A stretch of 64,000 bases of DNA from an uncultured Gammaproteobacteria bacterium (GTDB lineage Bacteria; Pseudomonadota; Gammaproteobacteria; PS1; Pseudothioglobaceae): the NCBI GenBank assembly GCA_913020715.1, contig CAJVZH010000010.1, forward strand, positions 1 through 64,000. Direction: 5' to 3'. The notes under the pieces are model-generated. The model saw only the letters and a list, made by a program, of their open reading frames with translations, had not been told where the DNA came from and did no database searches. Each line of letters opens with the position of its first letter. Position 1 is the first letter of the stretch. Below, one piece after another: positions 1 to 8,862 of this stretch. Both the position numbers and the translations under genes were made by a program.

Positions 1-45
1 AACCATTGTTTCTACAAAGGCCTCGCTTGAGGTCATTTTTGTCAT
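1..45 (-). CDS. xsc: Sulfoacetaldehyde acetyltransferase, N-terminal fragment cut by window edge
   Basis: Only the first 15 codons are in the window. They read MTKMTSSEAFVETMV, which resembles the usual Xsc N-terminus (MT-x-EAFVE). An AGGAG ribosome site lies about 10 bases upstream of the ATG. The gene follows ald by 23 bases on the same strand, behind tpa. Xsc is a thiamine-diphosphate enzyme that turns sulfoacetaldehyde and phosphate into acetyl phosphate and sulfite; it is the expected next step after Tpa. The call rests on a very short peptide plus context, so another ThDP enzyme is possible, but the tpa-ald neighbourhood makes Xsc much the likeliest. Confidence 0.75.
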   Translation of the reverse strand, partial: MTKMTSSEAFVETMV

Positions 46-68
46 TTTTTGTTTCTCCTGTTATAAAT

Positions 69-1187
69 TTAGTTTGTCAGCACATCTAGTGCACTGTGAT
101 ATTCATAGCCCAATTCTTGGGCAACTTCCTCGCATGTCACCTTGCCCGAGTGAATGTTTAAACCCGCTCGCAGATGTTCATCGTCGAGTAATGCTTGTTT
201 CACACCTTTATTGGCAATATTAATTGCAAAGGGCAAGGTGACATTGTTTAGTGCGTATGTTGATGTTTTTGGGACACCACCTGGCATGTTTGCCACACAG
301 TAATGCACGACATCATCAACCACATAAGTTGGCTCGGCGTGTGTTGTTGCTTTGGAGGTTTCAAAGCAACCGCCTTGATCAATCGCAACATCAACCACAA
401 CAGAGCCTGGCTTCATTGCCTTAATCATTTCTTTGGTGACAAGTTTTGGCGCTTCAGCACCGGGTATTAACACGCCACCAATAACCAAATCTGCGCTGAT
501 AACATGCTCTTCAATAGAGCTTTGTGTAGAAAACACAGCGTTTGTCGCCCTGCCAAATTGCTGCCAATGCTCTTCCAGTGTATCTGGGTTATTATCCAAC
601 ACCCACACATCAGCACCCATACCGACAGCAATGTGCGCCGCATGACTGCCAACAACACCACCACCAATAACAACTACCTTTAAAGGCTCAACGCCAGGTA
701 CGCCGCCAAGCAAAGCACCTAAGCCGCCGTTTGGATGCTCTAGGAAATGCGCACCCGCTTGCACCGCCATACGCCCTGCCACCTTTGACATGGGAGCTAA
801 CAGTGGTAGGCCACCTTTAGCTGCTGTAACAGTCTCATAAGCAATACAGGTGGCGCCACTTTTAACCAAGTCTTTAGTTTGCTCAGGGTCTGGCGCAAGA
901 TGTAGATAAGTGTAAAGAATTTGGCCCACTCTAAGCATTGCCCGCTCATTGGCTTGAGGCTCTTTTACTTTTACAATCATCTCAGCTGTAGCAAAGATCT
1001 CCTCTGCGGTAGTAATAATATTTGCACCCACTGCTTCATAATCTGCATCGCTCGCACCAATACCCTGTCCAGCACTGGACTGCACTAGCACGCTGTGTCC
1101 GTGCTTAACGCACTCCTTGACACTCGGTGGCGTGAGGCCAACACGGTATTCGTGGTTTTTGATTTCTTTTGGAACGCCAATAATCAT
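69..1187 (-). CDS. ald: Alanine dehydrogenase
   Basis: This is a full-length 372-residue NAD-dependent alanine dehydrogenase (the family is about 370 residues). It begins MIIGVPKEIKNHEYRVGLTP, has the VKVKEPQ segment that carries a substrate-binding lysine, and a Rossmann glycine motif (VIGGGVVGSHAA) near residue 172. A GGGGGA ribosome site precedes the ATG. It lies 25 bases after tpa and 23 bases before xsc. In taurine dissimilation Ald oxidises the alanine made by Tpa, returning pyruvate as amino acceptor and releasing ammonium with NADH. That role follows from the neighbours; the enzyme family is clear from the sequence. Confidence 0.96.
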   Translation of the reverse strand: MIIGVPKEIKNHEYRVGLTPPSVKECVKHGHSVLVQSSAGQGIGASDADYEAVGANIITTAEEIFATAEMIVKVKEPQANERAMLRVGQILYTYLHLAPDPEQTKDLVKSGATCIAYETVTAAKGGLPLLAPMSKVAGRMAVQAGAHFLEHPNGGLGALLGGVPGVEPLKVVVIGGGVVGSHAAHIAVGMGADVWVLDNNPDTLEEHWQQFGRATNAVFSTQSSIEEHVISADLVIGGVLIPGAEAPKLVTKEMIKAMKPGSVVVDVAIDQGGCFETSKATTHAEPTYVVDDVVHYCVANMPGGVPKTSTYALNNVTLPFAINIANKGVKQALLDDEHLRAGLNIHSGKVTCEEVAQELGYEYHSALDVLTN

Positions 1188-1212
1188 AACAATTTCCCCC
1201 GAAATATCAGGA

Positions 1213-2574
1213 CTAAGTATTTACTTCTAATGCGTTATCGACTGCCGTAATAATTGCGTCAATATCGCTTTTTGTTGTTATAAACGCAGGACTAAAAAGC
1301 AAAACATTGTTCGCATTAACAAAGCTGCGATTACTACGACCGATCATCACTTTATTTTTCAAGCAATGTCCAGCAATCGCAATAACAATTTCATCAGAAA
1401 GTGGCTCTTTTGTCTTCCTATCTTTGACCAATTCAACACCGCAAAGCAAACCCTTACCCCTAACGTCGCCTATCACAGGGTGTTTTTCTTGAAGCTCAAA
1501 TAACTTATCCATTAAATAGTCACCCATCGTATTAACATTTTCAAGCAAATTCTCGCTTTGGATGATACTTAAAGTCTTCACACCGGCGACAGGTCCAGCA
1601 GTACAACCACCAAAGGTTGAAATATCTCTAAAATAACTCTCGGGATCAGTAGGATCTTGTTTAAAGTAATCAAAAACTTTTTCACTGGTTACTGTAACTG
1701 AAATGGCTGCGTACCCCGCTGCCAAACCTTTTGCAATCGTTACGATATCAGGCTGCACATCGTAGTTTTGATAGCCAAACCATTTACCGGTTCTTCCAAT
1801 TCCACAAACAACTTCATCAATGTGTAATAAAACATCATACTTTCGACAAATGGATTCAATAATTGGAAAATATTCCGGGACCGGAGGAATCACGCCCCCG
1901 CCAGCAGTTATCGGCTCAAGTACAACTGAGCCAACTGTATCTGGACCCTCTTGCTTAATGATCGTTTCAAGTGCATGAGCGCACTCTATATTGCACTCAC
2001 CATATTTTTTTCCAAATGGACAGCGATAACAACAACAATGAGGCATTTCCACAAACCCAGGAGCAAATGGGCCATATTGATTTTTTCGTTGAGCGTGGCC
2101 TGTAGAGCTTAAAGCGCCAATAGTGGTGCCATGATAATCTCGGTCACGATAGATAATTTTATGTTTCTTGCCATCGTTATACGAGTGGGCGCGTTGACGG
2201 ACCATTTTATAACCTTTCTCATTGGCCTCGGATCCAGAGTTTGAATAATAAACTCGATCAAGTCCGGGCATTAAACTAGTTAGCTTCTGAGCAAATTTAG
2301 CCCCAGGTTCCGTTCCAAATGAACCAGCAAAATACGGCAAGTCTTTCAATTGATTAGAAACAACCTCCACCATGTCATCACGACCAAAGCCTAGGTTAAC
2401 GGTCCAAACACCACCAGAAGTGGCATCTAGATAGTCATCACCTTTTGAATCAGTTACAACCATTCCTTTGCCTTTAACAATAACCAAAGGGTCTACTGTT
2501 TCAAAAGCTTTATGTTGAGTTAAATGATGCCAAACATGTTGCTTATCATTTTGTATAATTGTGTTCTCTGACAT
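1213..2574 (-). CDS. tpa: Taurine--pyruvate aminotransferase
   Basis: This 453-residue class-III PLP aminotransferase has the family landmarks: an SGSEANE segment, YHGTT, the aspartate motif LLHIDEVVCGIGRTGKWFG, and the PLP lysine in the TIAKGLAAGYA stretch. The acidic and cysteine-rich patch PHCCCYRCPFGKKYGEC is typical of Tpa-type enzymes. It moves the amino group of taurine to pyruvate, giving sulfoacetaldehyde and alanine. The gene heads an operon with ald and xsc and is divergent from tauR. A GAGG ribosome site precedes the ATG. Beta-alanine-type transaminases are relatives, but the ald/xsc/tauR/tauABC setting supports taurine. Confidence 0.93.
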   Translation of the reverse strand: MSENTIIQNDKQHVWHHLTQHKAFETVDPLVIVKGKGMVVTDSKGDDYLDATSGGVWTVNLGFGRDDMVEVVSNQLKDLPYFAGSFGTEPGAKFAQKLTSLMPGLDRVYYSNSGSEANEKGYKMVRQRAHSYNDGKKHKIIYRDRDYHGTTIGALSSTGHAQRKNQYGPFAPGFVEMPHCCCYRCPFGKKYGECNIECAHALETIIKQEGPDTVGSVVLEPITAGGGVIPPVPEYFPIIESICRKYDVLLHIDEVVCGIGRTGKWFGYQNYDVQPDIVTIAKGLAAGYAAISVTVTSEKVFDYFKQDPTDPESYFRDISTFGGCTAGPVAGVKTLSIIQSENLLENVNTMGDYLMDKLFELQEKHPVIGDVRGKGLLCGVELVKDRKTKEPLSDEIVIAIAGHCLKNKVMIGRSNRSFVNANNVLLFSPAFITTKSDIDAIITAVDNALEVNT

Positions 2575-2631
2575 ACCACTGCCTCGCTTTTTTTCTAATT
2601 TATCAATACAGTGAATTGTAGAATAAATTTG

Positions 2632-2660
2632 ATTGTAGTTAGTCCTTTTTATAGAGCCAA
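2632..2660 (-). promoter_or_regulatory. Candidate tpa promoter
   Basis: Read on the minus strand, TTGGCT (2660-2655) and TACAAT (2637-2632) are 17 bases apart, a good sigma-70-type pair. The -35 box overlaps the nearer of the two putative TauR half-sites, as expected for an activated or tightly controlled promoter. The start codon is about 58 bases downstream of the -10 box. Confidence 0.5.
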
Positions 2661-2686
2661 AAATACGTTATTAATGAACCAGAAAT
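2654..2686. promoter_or_regulatory. Putative TauR operator at the tpa-tauR intergenic region
   Basis: Two direct half-sites, AGAGCCAAAAA (2653-2663) and TGAACCAGAAA (2675-2685), are offset by 22 bases, about two helical turns. A closely similar pair with a 23-base offset lies upstream of tauA. The half-site resembles the reverse complement of the CTGGACYTAA repeats I recall for TauR in Rhodobacter capsulatus. Function is inferred from repetition and position. Confidence 0.5.
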
Positions 2687-2697
2687 CTGAATGAAAT

Positions 2698-4176
2698 ATG
2701 AATGAAATGTGGAATCAATTTTTTTCTCTTCGCCATGACAAGCCGAGAACTTTGCAACTACAAATACGTCAACAACTGATTGACGCCATCAGTAGCGGTT
2801 TAATTAGGCCAAAAGAGCCCCTGCCTTCTTCAAGATCATTAGCGAATGAACTCAAAGTTGCGCGAAACACTGTAATCGCAGCCTATAAAGAATTAGAGTT
2901 TGATGGCTATATTATTGCACGTGAACGCAAGGGTTACTTTGTCAGCAGCACGCCTTATGACAATTTTGTGACAGGCAGCACAAACCAGCAAGATGAGACC
3001 CCTCCACAGTGGATGGATAAGCTCATTAATAAGAAACCGTCAGCCAAAATTAATATCACTAAGGCGAAGGATTGGCAAAAAGAGCCATATCCTTTCACAG
3101 TTGGCCAGCTTGACCACAGTCTAATTCCATACCACGAATGGCGAGAAGTTGTTAGGCTCTCAACAACCGTGCCGGAAATTAAGAAGTGGAATATTGATCA
3201 TGTTGACACCGATGACCCCTCATTAATCAAACAATTACAATCTAAAGTATTACCAAAAAGAGGGATTTGGGCGAACAAAAATCAGATATTAATAACTTCT
3301 GGAAGTCAAAATGCTATCTACATTCTTGCTAATCTATTAGTGGATAGCACCACAAGGGTTGGCATCGAAAACCCCGGCTACCCTGATGTGCGTAACATTC
3401 TAAGCTACAAAACAGACAAAATAAAGCCAATTGATGTTGATAAAGAGGGCATTGTCGTTGATAGCATTGATCCAAATTGCGATCTCATTTACACAACACC
3501 AAGCCACCAGTATCCAACGGGGGTTACGATGAGTATGGAGCGACGAAAACAGCTTTTAAATCATGCAAAAAAACACAATAGTGTCATTATCGAAGACGAC
3601 TACGAAGCAGAAATAAACTTCCTTAAGAAAGCTAACCCCTCTTTAAAAAGCCTTGATGATCACAACAATGTTGTTTATGTTGGTAGCTTCTCTAAAGCTT
3701 TTGCCCCTGGGTTACGTCTTGGTTATTTAGTGGCGCCTGAAGGCTTGATTACCGAAGCAAGAGCGCTAAGACGTCTGATGCTAAGACACATACCGGCAAA
3801 TAACCAGCGATCAGTCGCCTTATTTATTGCGTTGGGACACTATCACAACATGTTCACCAAAATTCAACGAACCAACAAAGAGCGCTGGGGTTTGATTAAT
3901 GAAATAATCAAAAAAGAACCTTTACTTTCTTGCACACCCACACCGGGTGGCTCTACGTTCTGGATTAAAATTCCGAGATCTATCGACTGCCAACTATTGT
4001 GTCAAGAGTTACTCAAAAAAGGTGTAGTTGTTAGACCGGGTCACGCCTCTTTCATTGGCGATGAGAGTTCTGAGAATTACCTTCATTTGGGCTATTCCGC
4101 TATCAGCACCAATAAAATCAATAGAGGTATGGATATCCTTGTCAACCAAGTTAAGCTGATGATGGCGCAAGGCTAA
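2698..4176 (+). CDS. tauR: MocR/GntR-family regulator with aminotransferase-like domain (TauR)
   Basis: The 492-residue protein has an N-terminal GntR winged helix (about residues 15-80, with the PLPSSRSLANELKVARNTV helix-turn-helix) joined by a linker to a fold-type-I aminotransferase-like domain (about 115-485). The PLP lysine is Lys333 in GSFSKAFAPGLRLGY, so cofactor binding looks intact. MocR proteins of this type, named TauR, activate taurine genes in response to taurine and PLP. The gene is divergent from tpa and converges on the demethylase gene with a 4-base overlap. The ribosome site is weak, and an in-frame ATG at 2707 is an alternative start. Confidence 0.88.
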   Translation: MNEMWNQFFSLRHDKPRTLQLQIRQQLIDAISSGLIRPKEPLPSSRSLANELKVARNTVIAAYKELEFDGYIIARERKGYFVSSTPYDNFVTGSTNQQDETPPQWMDKLINKKPSAKINITKAKDWQKEPYPFTVGQLDHSLIPYHEWREVVRLSTTVPEIKKWNIDHVDTDDPSLIKQLQSKVLPKRGIWANKNQILITSGSQNAIYILANLLVDSTTRVGIENPGYPDVRNILSYKTDKIKPIDVDKEGIVVDSIDPNCDLIYTTPSHQYPTGVTMSMERRKQLLNHAKKHNSVIIEDDYEAEINFLKKANPSLKSLDDHNNVVYVGSFSKAFAPGLRLGYLVAPEGLITEARALRRLMLRHIPANNQRSVALFIALGHYHNMFTKIQRTNKERWGLINEIIKKEPLLSCTPTPGGSTFWIKIPRSIDCQLLCQELLKKGVVVRPGHASFIGDESSENYLHLGYSAISTNKINRGMDILVNQVKLMMAQG

Positions 4177-6644
4177 ACTCGAATCTTTGTATTCCCAGGG
4201 TCGAACATTGGCTTTAATGACACTTTTGCCGTTTGCACTTCACCAGCAACTTCAAGTGTATAGACGTCTGATAAAATCTCCTCGTCACTCGCACCCGCTT
4301 CGCAGTCAATATAACCCAAGCCGACAGAAGCACCAAGGGCGTGACCGTATGAGCCACTTGTTAAAAAGCTCACCACTTCACCATTTCTTAGAATGGGTTC
4401 GTTATGATAGAGCATGATCTCTGGATCATCCAGCAAGAATTGCATGAGTCGTCGCTCGGGGCCTTTTTCTTTTTTCTCAACAAAGGCATTGCAACCAATA
4501 AACTGGCCAAATTTTGAGGATTTTTTACCCACCTTAACAGCAAATCCTAAGCCCGCCTCTAACACATGATCCTCATCGGTGATATCATGACCAAAGTGTC
4601 GATAGGCTTTTTCTGTTCGGCAGCTGTCTACAGAATGCATACCGCAAAGTTTAAGCGAAAATTCTTGACCTTTTTCTACAAGCAATTCAGCGACATATTC
4701 TGAATATTCAATTGGAAAATAAATCTCCCAGCCAAGCTCTCCCACATAAGTGAGTCTATGTGCGCGAACATTCGCCATACCAAGCTCCATCTGACAAGTG
4801 CTGCCAAACGGCATATTCTGGTGACTCAAGTCATAATCTGTTAGTGATTGTAGCAAATCTCTTGAATTAGGGCCCATTACAGCCAAGCAGTTTTCGCTGT
4901 TTGTCGCATCAAAAAACGCACAATTCGCACCTTCAGGCAAGTTTTTTTCCAACCAGTTCATGTCACGGTTAGCACACATTGAGCCACCGACAATCAAGTA
5001 GTCATTCTTAGCCAGTCTGGTAATTGTTACATCTGCCTCAATACCCGCCTTTCGGTTAAGCCACTGCGTGTAGACAATTTTTCCAATCGTCACATCCACA
5101 TCATTCGCGCAAATGTATTGCAAGTAATCCATCGCATCTGTACCCTTCACACGAATTTTTGAGAAAGACAACATCTCATACATGCCTACCGTTTCACGAA
5201 TCGCCATATGCTCAGCTCGATGATAATCAAACCAATTTTGCTTGCCCCAAGAGTATTCATATTTTGCCTCGACGCCCCTTTCCAAATCTTCCGGGGAAAC
5301 AAACCAATTGGGACGCTCCCAGCCTGCCACCTCACCGTAGCAAGCGCCACGATCTGTAAAAAATTGATGCAAAGGCGAACGGCGCAAACCTCTGCCCGTT
5401 GAAAATTGGTGGTAAGGAAAATGATTCTCGTAGAGATAACCCAAAGACTCGCTAACTCGGTTTGCAAGGTAAATTTTATTATTCTGGAAGGGTTGCATGC
5501 GTCTAACATCCACCTCCCAGAGGTCACATGGGGGCTCACCACCAACAATCCATTCAGCCATGTACTTTCCAGCACCACCAGCGGCCTGAATACCTATGGA
5601 GTTAAAGCCTGCGGCAACGAATAAATTTTTTACTTCTGGGCATTCGCCCATTTGAAAGCTATCATCAGGTGTGAAACTCTCTGGGCCATTAAAGAATGTT
5701 TCTAGCCCCAGCTTCTCCATCGCTGGTAAACGATTCATCGCCAGTTCAAGATAGGGCATCATATGATCGAGGTCATCTGGAATTTGGTCAAAGCAGAAAT
5801 CTTCAGGGATGCCATTTTGGCCCCATGGTTTAGCGTGCGGCTCGAACAAGCCGATTAAAATCTTTCCGGCATCTTCTTTATAGTAAGCCGACTCATCCGG
5901 GACTCTAACAGTGGGCATATCGCCCAAACCTTTTAATGGCGATGTAAGCGCGTAATAATGTTCACACGCATGAAGAGGTACGTTTGCACCAACCATTAAC
6001 CCCACTTCTCTTGCCCACATGCCACCACAATTAACAACGATCTCTGATTGGATATCACCCTGATCAGTGACTACGCCGGTTATCCTTCCATCTTCTTTAT
6101 TAATAGCGGTAACTTTCACATCTTCAAATATCTGCACGCCAAGGTTTCTAGCGCCTTTAGCAAGAGACATAGCTATATTCGCCGGATCGCCTTTGCCGTC
6201 TTTTGGGATCCAAACGCCGCCAACAATATCGTCAAGGTTAAATAAATCAATTTTTGATTCGAGCTCGCTCGGACTGAGGACATGGACATCCACACCATGC
6301 ACTTTGGCTAAAGAAGCGTTTCGTTTAAACTCTATAAAACGCTCTTCATTTGTCGCAAGACTGACAGAGCCTGAGCGTCTAAAGCCAGTTGCCACACCAG
6401 TCTCGAGCTCCAGTTTTTCGTAGAGATCACCCGAATACTTTACCATTTGAGTAAGATTTTGGCTGGCACGCATCTGACCAATTAGGCCTGCAGCATGCCA
6501 AGTGGTGCCTGAGGTGAGTTTTTTTCTCTCCAACAGCACAACATCAGTATAGCCCAAGTGTGCCAAATGGTAAGCAACAGAGCAGCCTACGACACCGCCA
6601 CCAATAATTACAACTCGAGTTCTTGATGGAATCGAATTAGACAT
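4173..6644 (-). CDS. FAD-dependent amine dehydrogenase/demethylase of the dimethylglycine-sarcosine dehydrogenase family (FAD + GcvT domains)
   Basis: This 823-residue flavoprotein has a DAO-type FAD domain (about 9-370), an FAO-M linker domain (about 370-427), and an aminomethyltransferase (GcvT) folate-binding part (about 430-815). The Rossmann motif is GGGVVG (15-20). The TWHAAG motif (His50) matches the histidine that carries covalent FAD in dimethylglycine dehydrogenase. Such enzymes oxidise an N-methyl group and pass the carbon to tetrahydrofolate. The ATG at 6644 is chosen because GGAGAGG sits just upstream; an ATG 7 codons earlier lacks this. It follows tauC by 38 bases, as the last gene of the tau operon. 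Substrate is unknown; N-methylated taurine, dimethylglycine or sarcosine are possible. Confidence 0.88.
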   Translation of the reverse strand: MSNSIPSRTRVVIIGGGVVGCSVAYHLAHLGYTDVVLLERKKLTSGTTWHAAGLIGQMRASQNLTQMVKYSGDLYEKLELETGVATGFRRSGSVSLATNEERFIEFKRNASLAKVHGVDVHVLSPSELESKIDLFNLDDIVGGVWIPKDGKGDPANIAMSLAKGARNLGVQIFEDVKVTAINKEDGRITGVVTDQGDIQSEIVVNCGGMWAREVGLMVGANVPLHACEHYYALTSPLKGLGDMPTVRVPDESAYYKEDAGKILIGLFEPHAKPWGQNGIPEDFCFDQIPDDLDHMMPYLELAMNRLPAMEKLGLETFFNGPESFTPDDSFQMGECPEVKNLFVAAGFNSIGIQAAGGAGKYMAEWIVGGEPPCDLWEVDVRRMQPFQNNKIYLANRVSESLGYLYENHFPYHQFSTGRGLRRSPLHQFFTDRGACYGEVAGWERPNWFVSPEDLERGVEAKYEYSWGKQNWFDYHRAEHMAIRETVGMYEMLSFSKIRVKGTDAMDYLQYICANDVDVTIGKIVYTQWLNRKAGIEADVTITRLAKNDYLIVGGSMCANRDMNWLEKNLPEGANCAFFDATNSENCLAVMGPNSRDLLQSLTDYDLSHQNMPFGSTCQMELGMANVRAHRLTYVGELGWEIYFPIEYSEYVAELLVEKGQEFSLKLCGMHSVDSCRTEKAYRHFGHDITDEDHVLEAGLGFAVKVGKKSSKFGQFIGCNAFVEKKEKGPERRLMQFLLDDPEIMLYHNEPILRNGEVVSFLTSGSYGHALGASVGLGYIDCEAGASDEEILSDVYTLEVAGEVQTAKVSLKPMFDPGNTKIRV

Positions 6645-6682
6645 TACCTCTCCATGGATAAGCAAAAATTGCTATTGTAATC

Positions 6683-7951
6683 TTATTTTCCTTTCCAAGG
6701 AACAAGATATTTTTCTGACATTCTCATCAAAATATCAATGGAATACCCAATTACACCAATCAGTACAATTCCCAAAATAACAAGGTCTGTCATCTGAAAC
6801 TTCGAAGCATTAATAATCATCATGCCCGCGCCCTTTTGAGCGGCAACAAGCTCTGCAGCAACAACCGTACCCCAGCAAACGCCCATCGCAACACGGGCAC
6901 CTGTAAAAATTTCCGGCAAACTATTGGGGATAATAACATGACGCATTATCTGCCACTTAGACGCACCCAATGAATATGCTGCGTGAATTTTACTAATTGT
7001 GACGCCTGAAACTCCTGCACGCGAAGAAATAGTCATAATCCAAAGAGACGCTAAAAATAACAATATAATTTTTCCTTCTTCATCAATTCCAAACCAAATA
7101 ATTACTAGTGGAATAAGTGCAAGCGGCGGGACTGGGCGCATAAACTCAACGATTGGATCAAACCAGCCACGAAACCAGCCTGAAAGACCCATAGAATAAC
7201 CCAGCGGTATACCAACAAGAGCGCCTGCTAAAAACCCGCCAACCACACGCAGAAGTGACCAACCAAGATGCTCAAACAAGGTAAAGTTTTTATACCCTTC
7301 GTCAGCTACCTTTATCAGCCTCGACCAAACATCTTCAGGTGGTGGTAAGTAAAGAGATTCCATCTGCCAGCCCTTATCTGGAGTTAGGCTAAGTGTGCCC
7401 TTGGCCGTCATATAGATTCTGGCATTGTCTATGAAGATTTCCGAATTTGGAGTGATGCTCTGGCCATCAATAGAAACAACTTTATATCCACTCTCACCAT
7501 TGCCCACATCATTACGTCGCACCTTAATCAGTCCACTACGCCAAGCTGCTATGCTAGCAGAATCGTTTTTCGCAAACCCGGAACCTGGCTCAATCTCGGC
7601 CTTTGGCTCCTTCTTACCTGCCTTTGAATCATAAATAACAACATCCACACGTGCGTCATCGCTTTCACCTGCCGAATTAGTTGCGGTGTAAGTAAAAGAA
7701 ATGTCTCCAATAAACGGCCCAGGAACATGGAGTGGTATTAATTTTGAACCTGTAAAAGCACCCCAAATCATAAAAATAGCCAAAACCGAGATAATAGAAG
7801 CGGCACGGTTAGATATCACTGCACTCTCGTCGCCAAAGGTGACTGTTTTAAGACTAGTAAAGTCTACTTGTTTAGTTTTAAATTTTTGAATAGTGTTTAT
7901 TGTAAAAAATGCACCAACAAATATAGCAATATAAATCAATAAAATAGTCAT
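6683..7951 (-). CDS. tauC: Taurine ABC transporter permease with large extra domain
   Basis: The 422-residue inner-membrane permease has a C-terminal core (about 200-415) typical of SsuC/TauC, including the coupling-helix motif HAAYSLGASKWQIMRHVIIP. Two N-terminal hydrophobic segments lie at about 3-19 and 50-66. Between the second and the LPPPEDVW motif is an insert of about 120 residues (roughly 78-200) with a beta-rich stretch, FTYTATNSAGESDDARVDVV, like an Ig or cadherin repeat. Ordinary TauC is about 275 residues, with LPPP directly after the first membrane segment. The start at 7951 overlaps the tauB stop (TAATG) and has a GGAGAAGG ribosome site. It forms the channel for TauA-delivered substrate. 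Confidence 0.9.
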   Translation of the reverse strand: MTILLIYIAIFVGAFFTINTIQKFKTKQVDFTSLKTVTFGDESAVISNRAASIISVLAIFMIWGAFTGSKLIPLHVPGPFIGDISFTYTATNSAGESDDARVDVVIYDSKAGKKEPKAEIEPGSGFAKNDSASIAAWRSGLIKVRRNDVGNGESGYKVVSIDGQSITPNSEIFIDNARIYMTAKGTLSLTPDKGWQMESLYLPPPEDVWSRLIKVADEGYKNFTLFEHLGWSLLRVVGGFLAGALVGIPLGYSMGLSGWFRGWFDPIVEFMRPVPPLALIPLVIIWFGIDEEGKIILLFLASLWIMTISSRAGVSGVTISKIHAAYSLGASKWQIMRHVIIPNSLPEIFTGARVAMGVCWGTVVAAELVAAQKGAGMMIINASKFQMTDLVILGIVLIGVIGYSIDILMRMSEKYLVPWKGK

Positions 7952-8754
7952 TATCCTTCTCCCGCTCCACCCATAATTTCCTCTTCCATATCCCAAATCA
8001 TGGCGAGAATTTCTTCACGAGTTTCAGTATAACCTTGGGTTTTTTTCACTTCTCTCAAGTCCATTGTTACGCCCATTTCAGCGTATGGTAGTTGATATTC
8101 TTTATGAATTCTTCCTGGCCTTGGAGCCAAAACTAGTAAGCGCTCTCCGAGCAGTATCGCCTCTTCCACTGAGTGAGTAATTAGGATGATTGTTTTGCCG
8201 GTTTCTTTCCACAACTTTAGAACCAAACCTTGCATTTTTTCCCTTGTAAGTGCGTCAAGCGCCCCCAAAGGTTCATCCATTAATATTACATCAGGGTCAT
8301 TAGCCAAACAACGAGCCAGCGCAACCCTTTGCTGCATGCCGCCTGATAGTTCATAAACTGCCTTATCCTCAAAACCAGCAAGGCCAACAACCTCTAGTAA
8401 GTGCTGAACTTTTTTATCTTGCTCAGGTTTCGGCATGTTCTTCATTCTAGGCCCAAAAGCAACGTTTGAGCGAACATTCATCCATTCAAACAACGCCCCT
8501 TGTTGAAATACCATGCCACGCTCAGCGCTTGGTCCAGTTACAATTTGGTCGTTGAGATTGACACGTCCTGCTGTAGGCGCTAAAAAACCTGCAACAATGT
8601 TTAAAAGTGTCGTTTTGCCACACCCAGATGGCCCTAATACGCTAATAAGCTGCCCCTCTTTAATGTCGAGTGAAACATCTTTTAATGCCTGAATTGATTG
8701 GCCATTGCCTAAATCAAAACGCATCGATAAATTTTCAATTGTAAGACCTTTCAA
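7951..8754 (-). CDS. tauB: Taurine ABC transporter ATP-binding protein
   Basis: This ABC ATPase has Walker A GPSGCGKTT, the signature LSGGMQQRVALARCL, Walker B VILMDEPLGALD and switch histidine in ITHSVEEA. It energises TauC. The frame lacks an ATG at the right place. A TTG at 8754 has GGAGA spaced well upstream and gives a 267-residue protein; a TTG four codons earlier (8766) is the alternative. A weak start codon plus the hairpin upstream would set TauB below TauA, which suits a transporter. The stop codon overlaps the tauC start. SsuB and nitrate-transporter ATPases are close relatives; context favours taurine. Confidence 0.92.
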   Translation of the reverse strand: MKGLTIENLSMRFDLGNGQSIQALKDVSLDIKEGQLISVLGPSGCGKTTLLNIVAGFLAPTAGRVNLNDQIVTGPSAERGMVFQQGALFEWMNVRSNVAFGPRMKNMPKPEQDKKVQHLLEVVGLAGFEDKAVYELSGGMQQRVALARCLANDPDVILMDEPLGALDALTREKMQGLVLKLWKETGKTIILITHSVEEAILLGERLLVLAPRPGRIHKEYQLPYAEMGVTMDLREVKKTQGYTETREEILAMIWDMEEEIMGGAGEG

Positions 8755-8783
8755 AACTTTCTCCAATCCTTTATTTCATTAAA

Positions 8784-8811
8784 AAGGTGGCACACAGAAG
8801 TGCACCACCTT
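8784..8811 (-). terminator. Intra-operon hairpin between tauA and tauB (attenuator or mRNA-stability element)
   Basis: On the minus strand a 12-base-pair stem (AAGGTGGTGCAC with GTGTGCCACCTT, two G-U pairs) closes a 4-base TTCT loop and is followed by a run of T. It lies in the 108 bases between the tauA stop and the tauB start. Such hairpins usually stop part of the transcription or protect the upstream message, giving more binding protein than ATPase. Confidence 0.7.
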
Positions 8812-8862
8812 AAGTTTTACAAATACTTAAATATTGGACTATATAGCCCAACACTTAGTATC

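Noticed and set aside
4187-6423. Plus-strand open frames across the demethylase gene
   Set aside because: They are shadows of the minus-strand gene; they have no domain pattern or ribosome sites.
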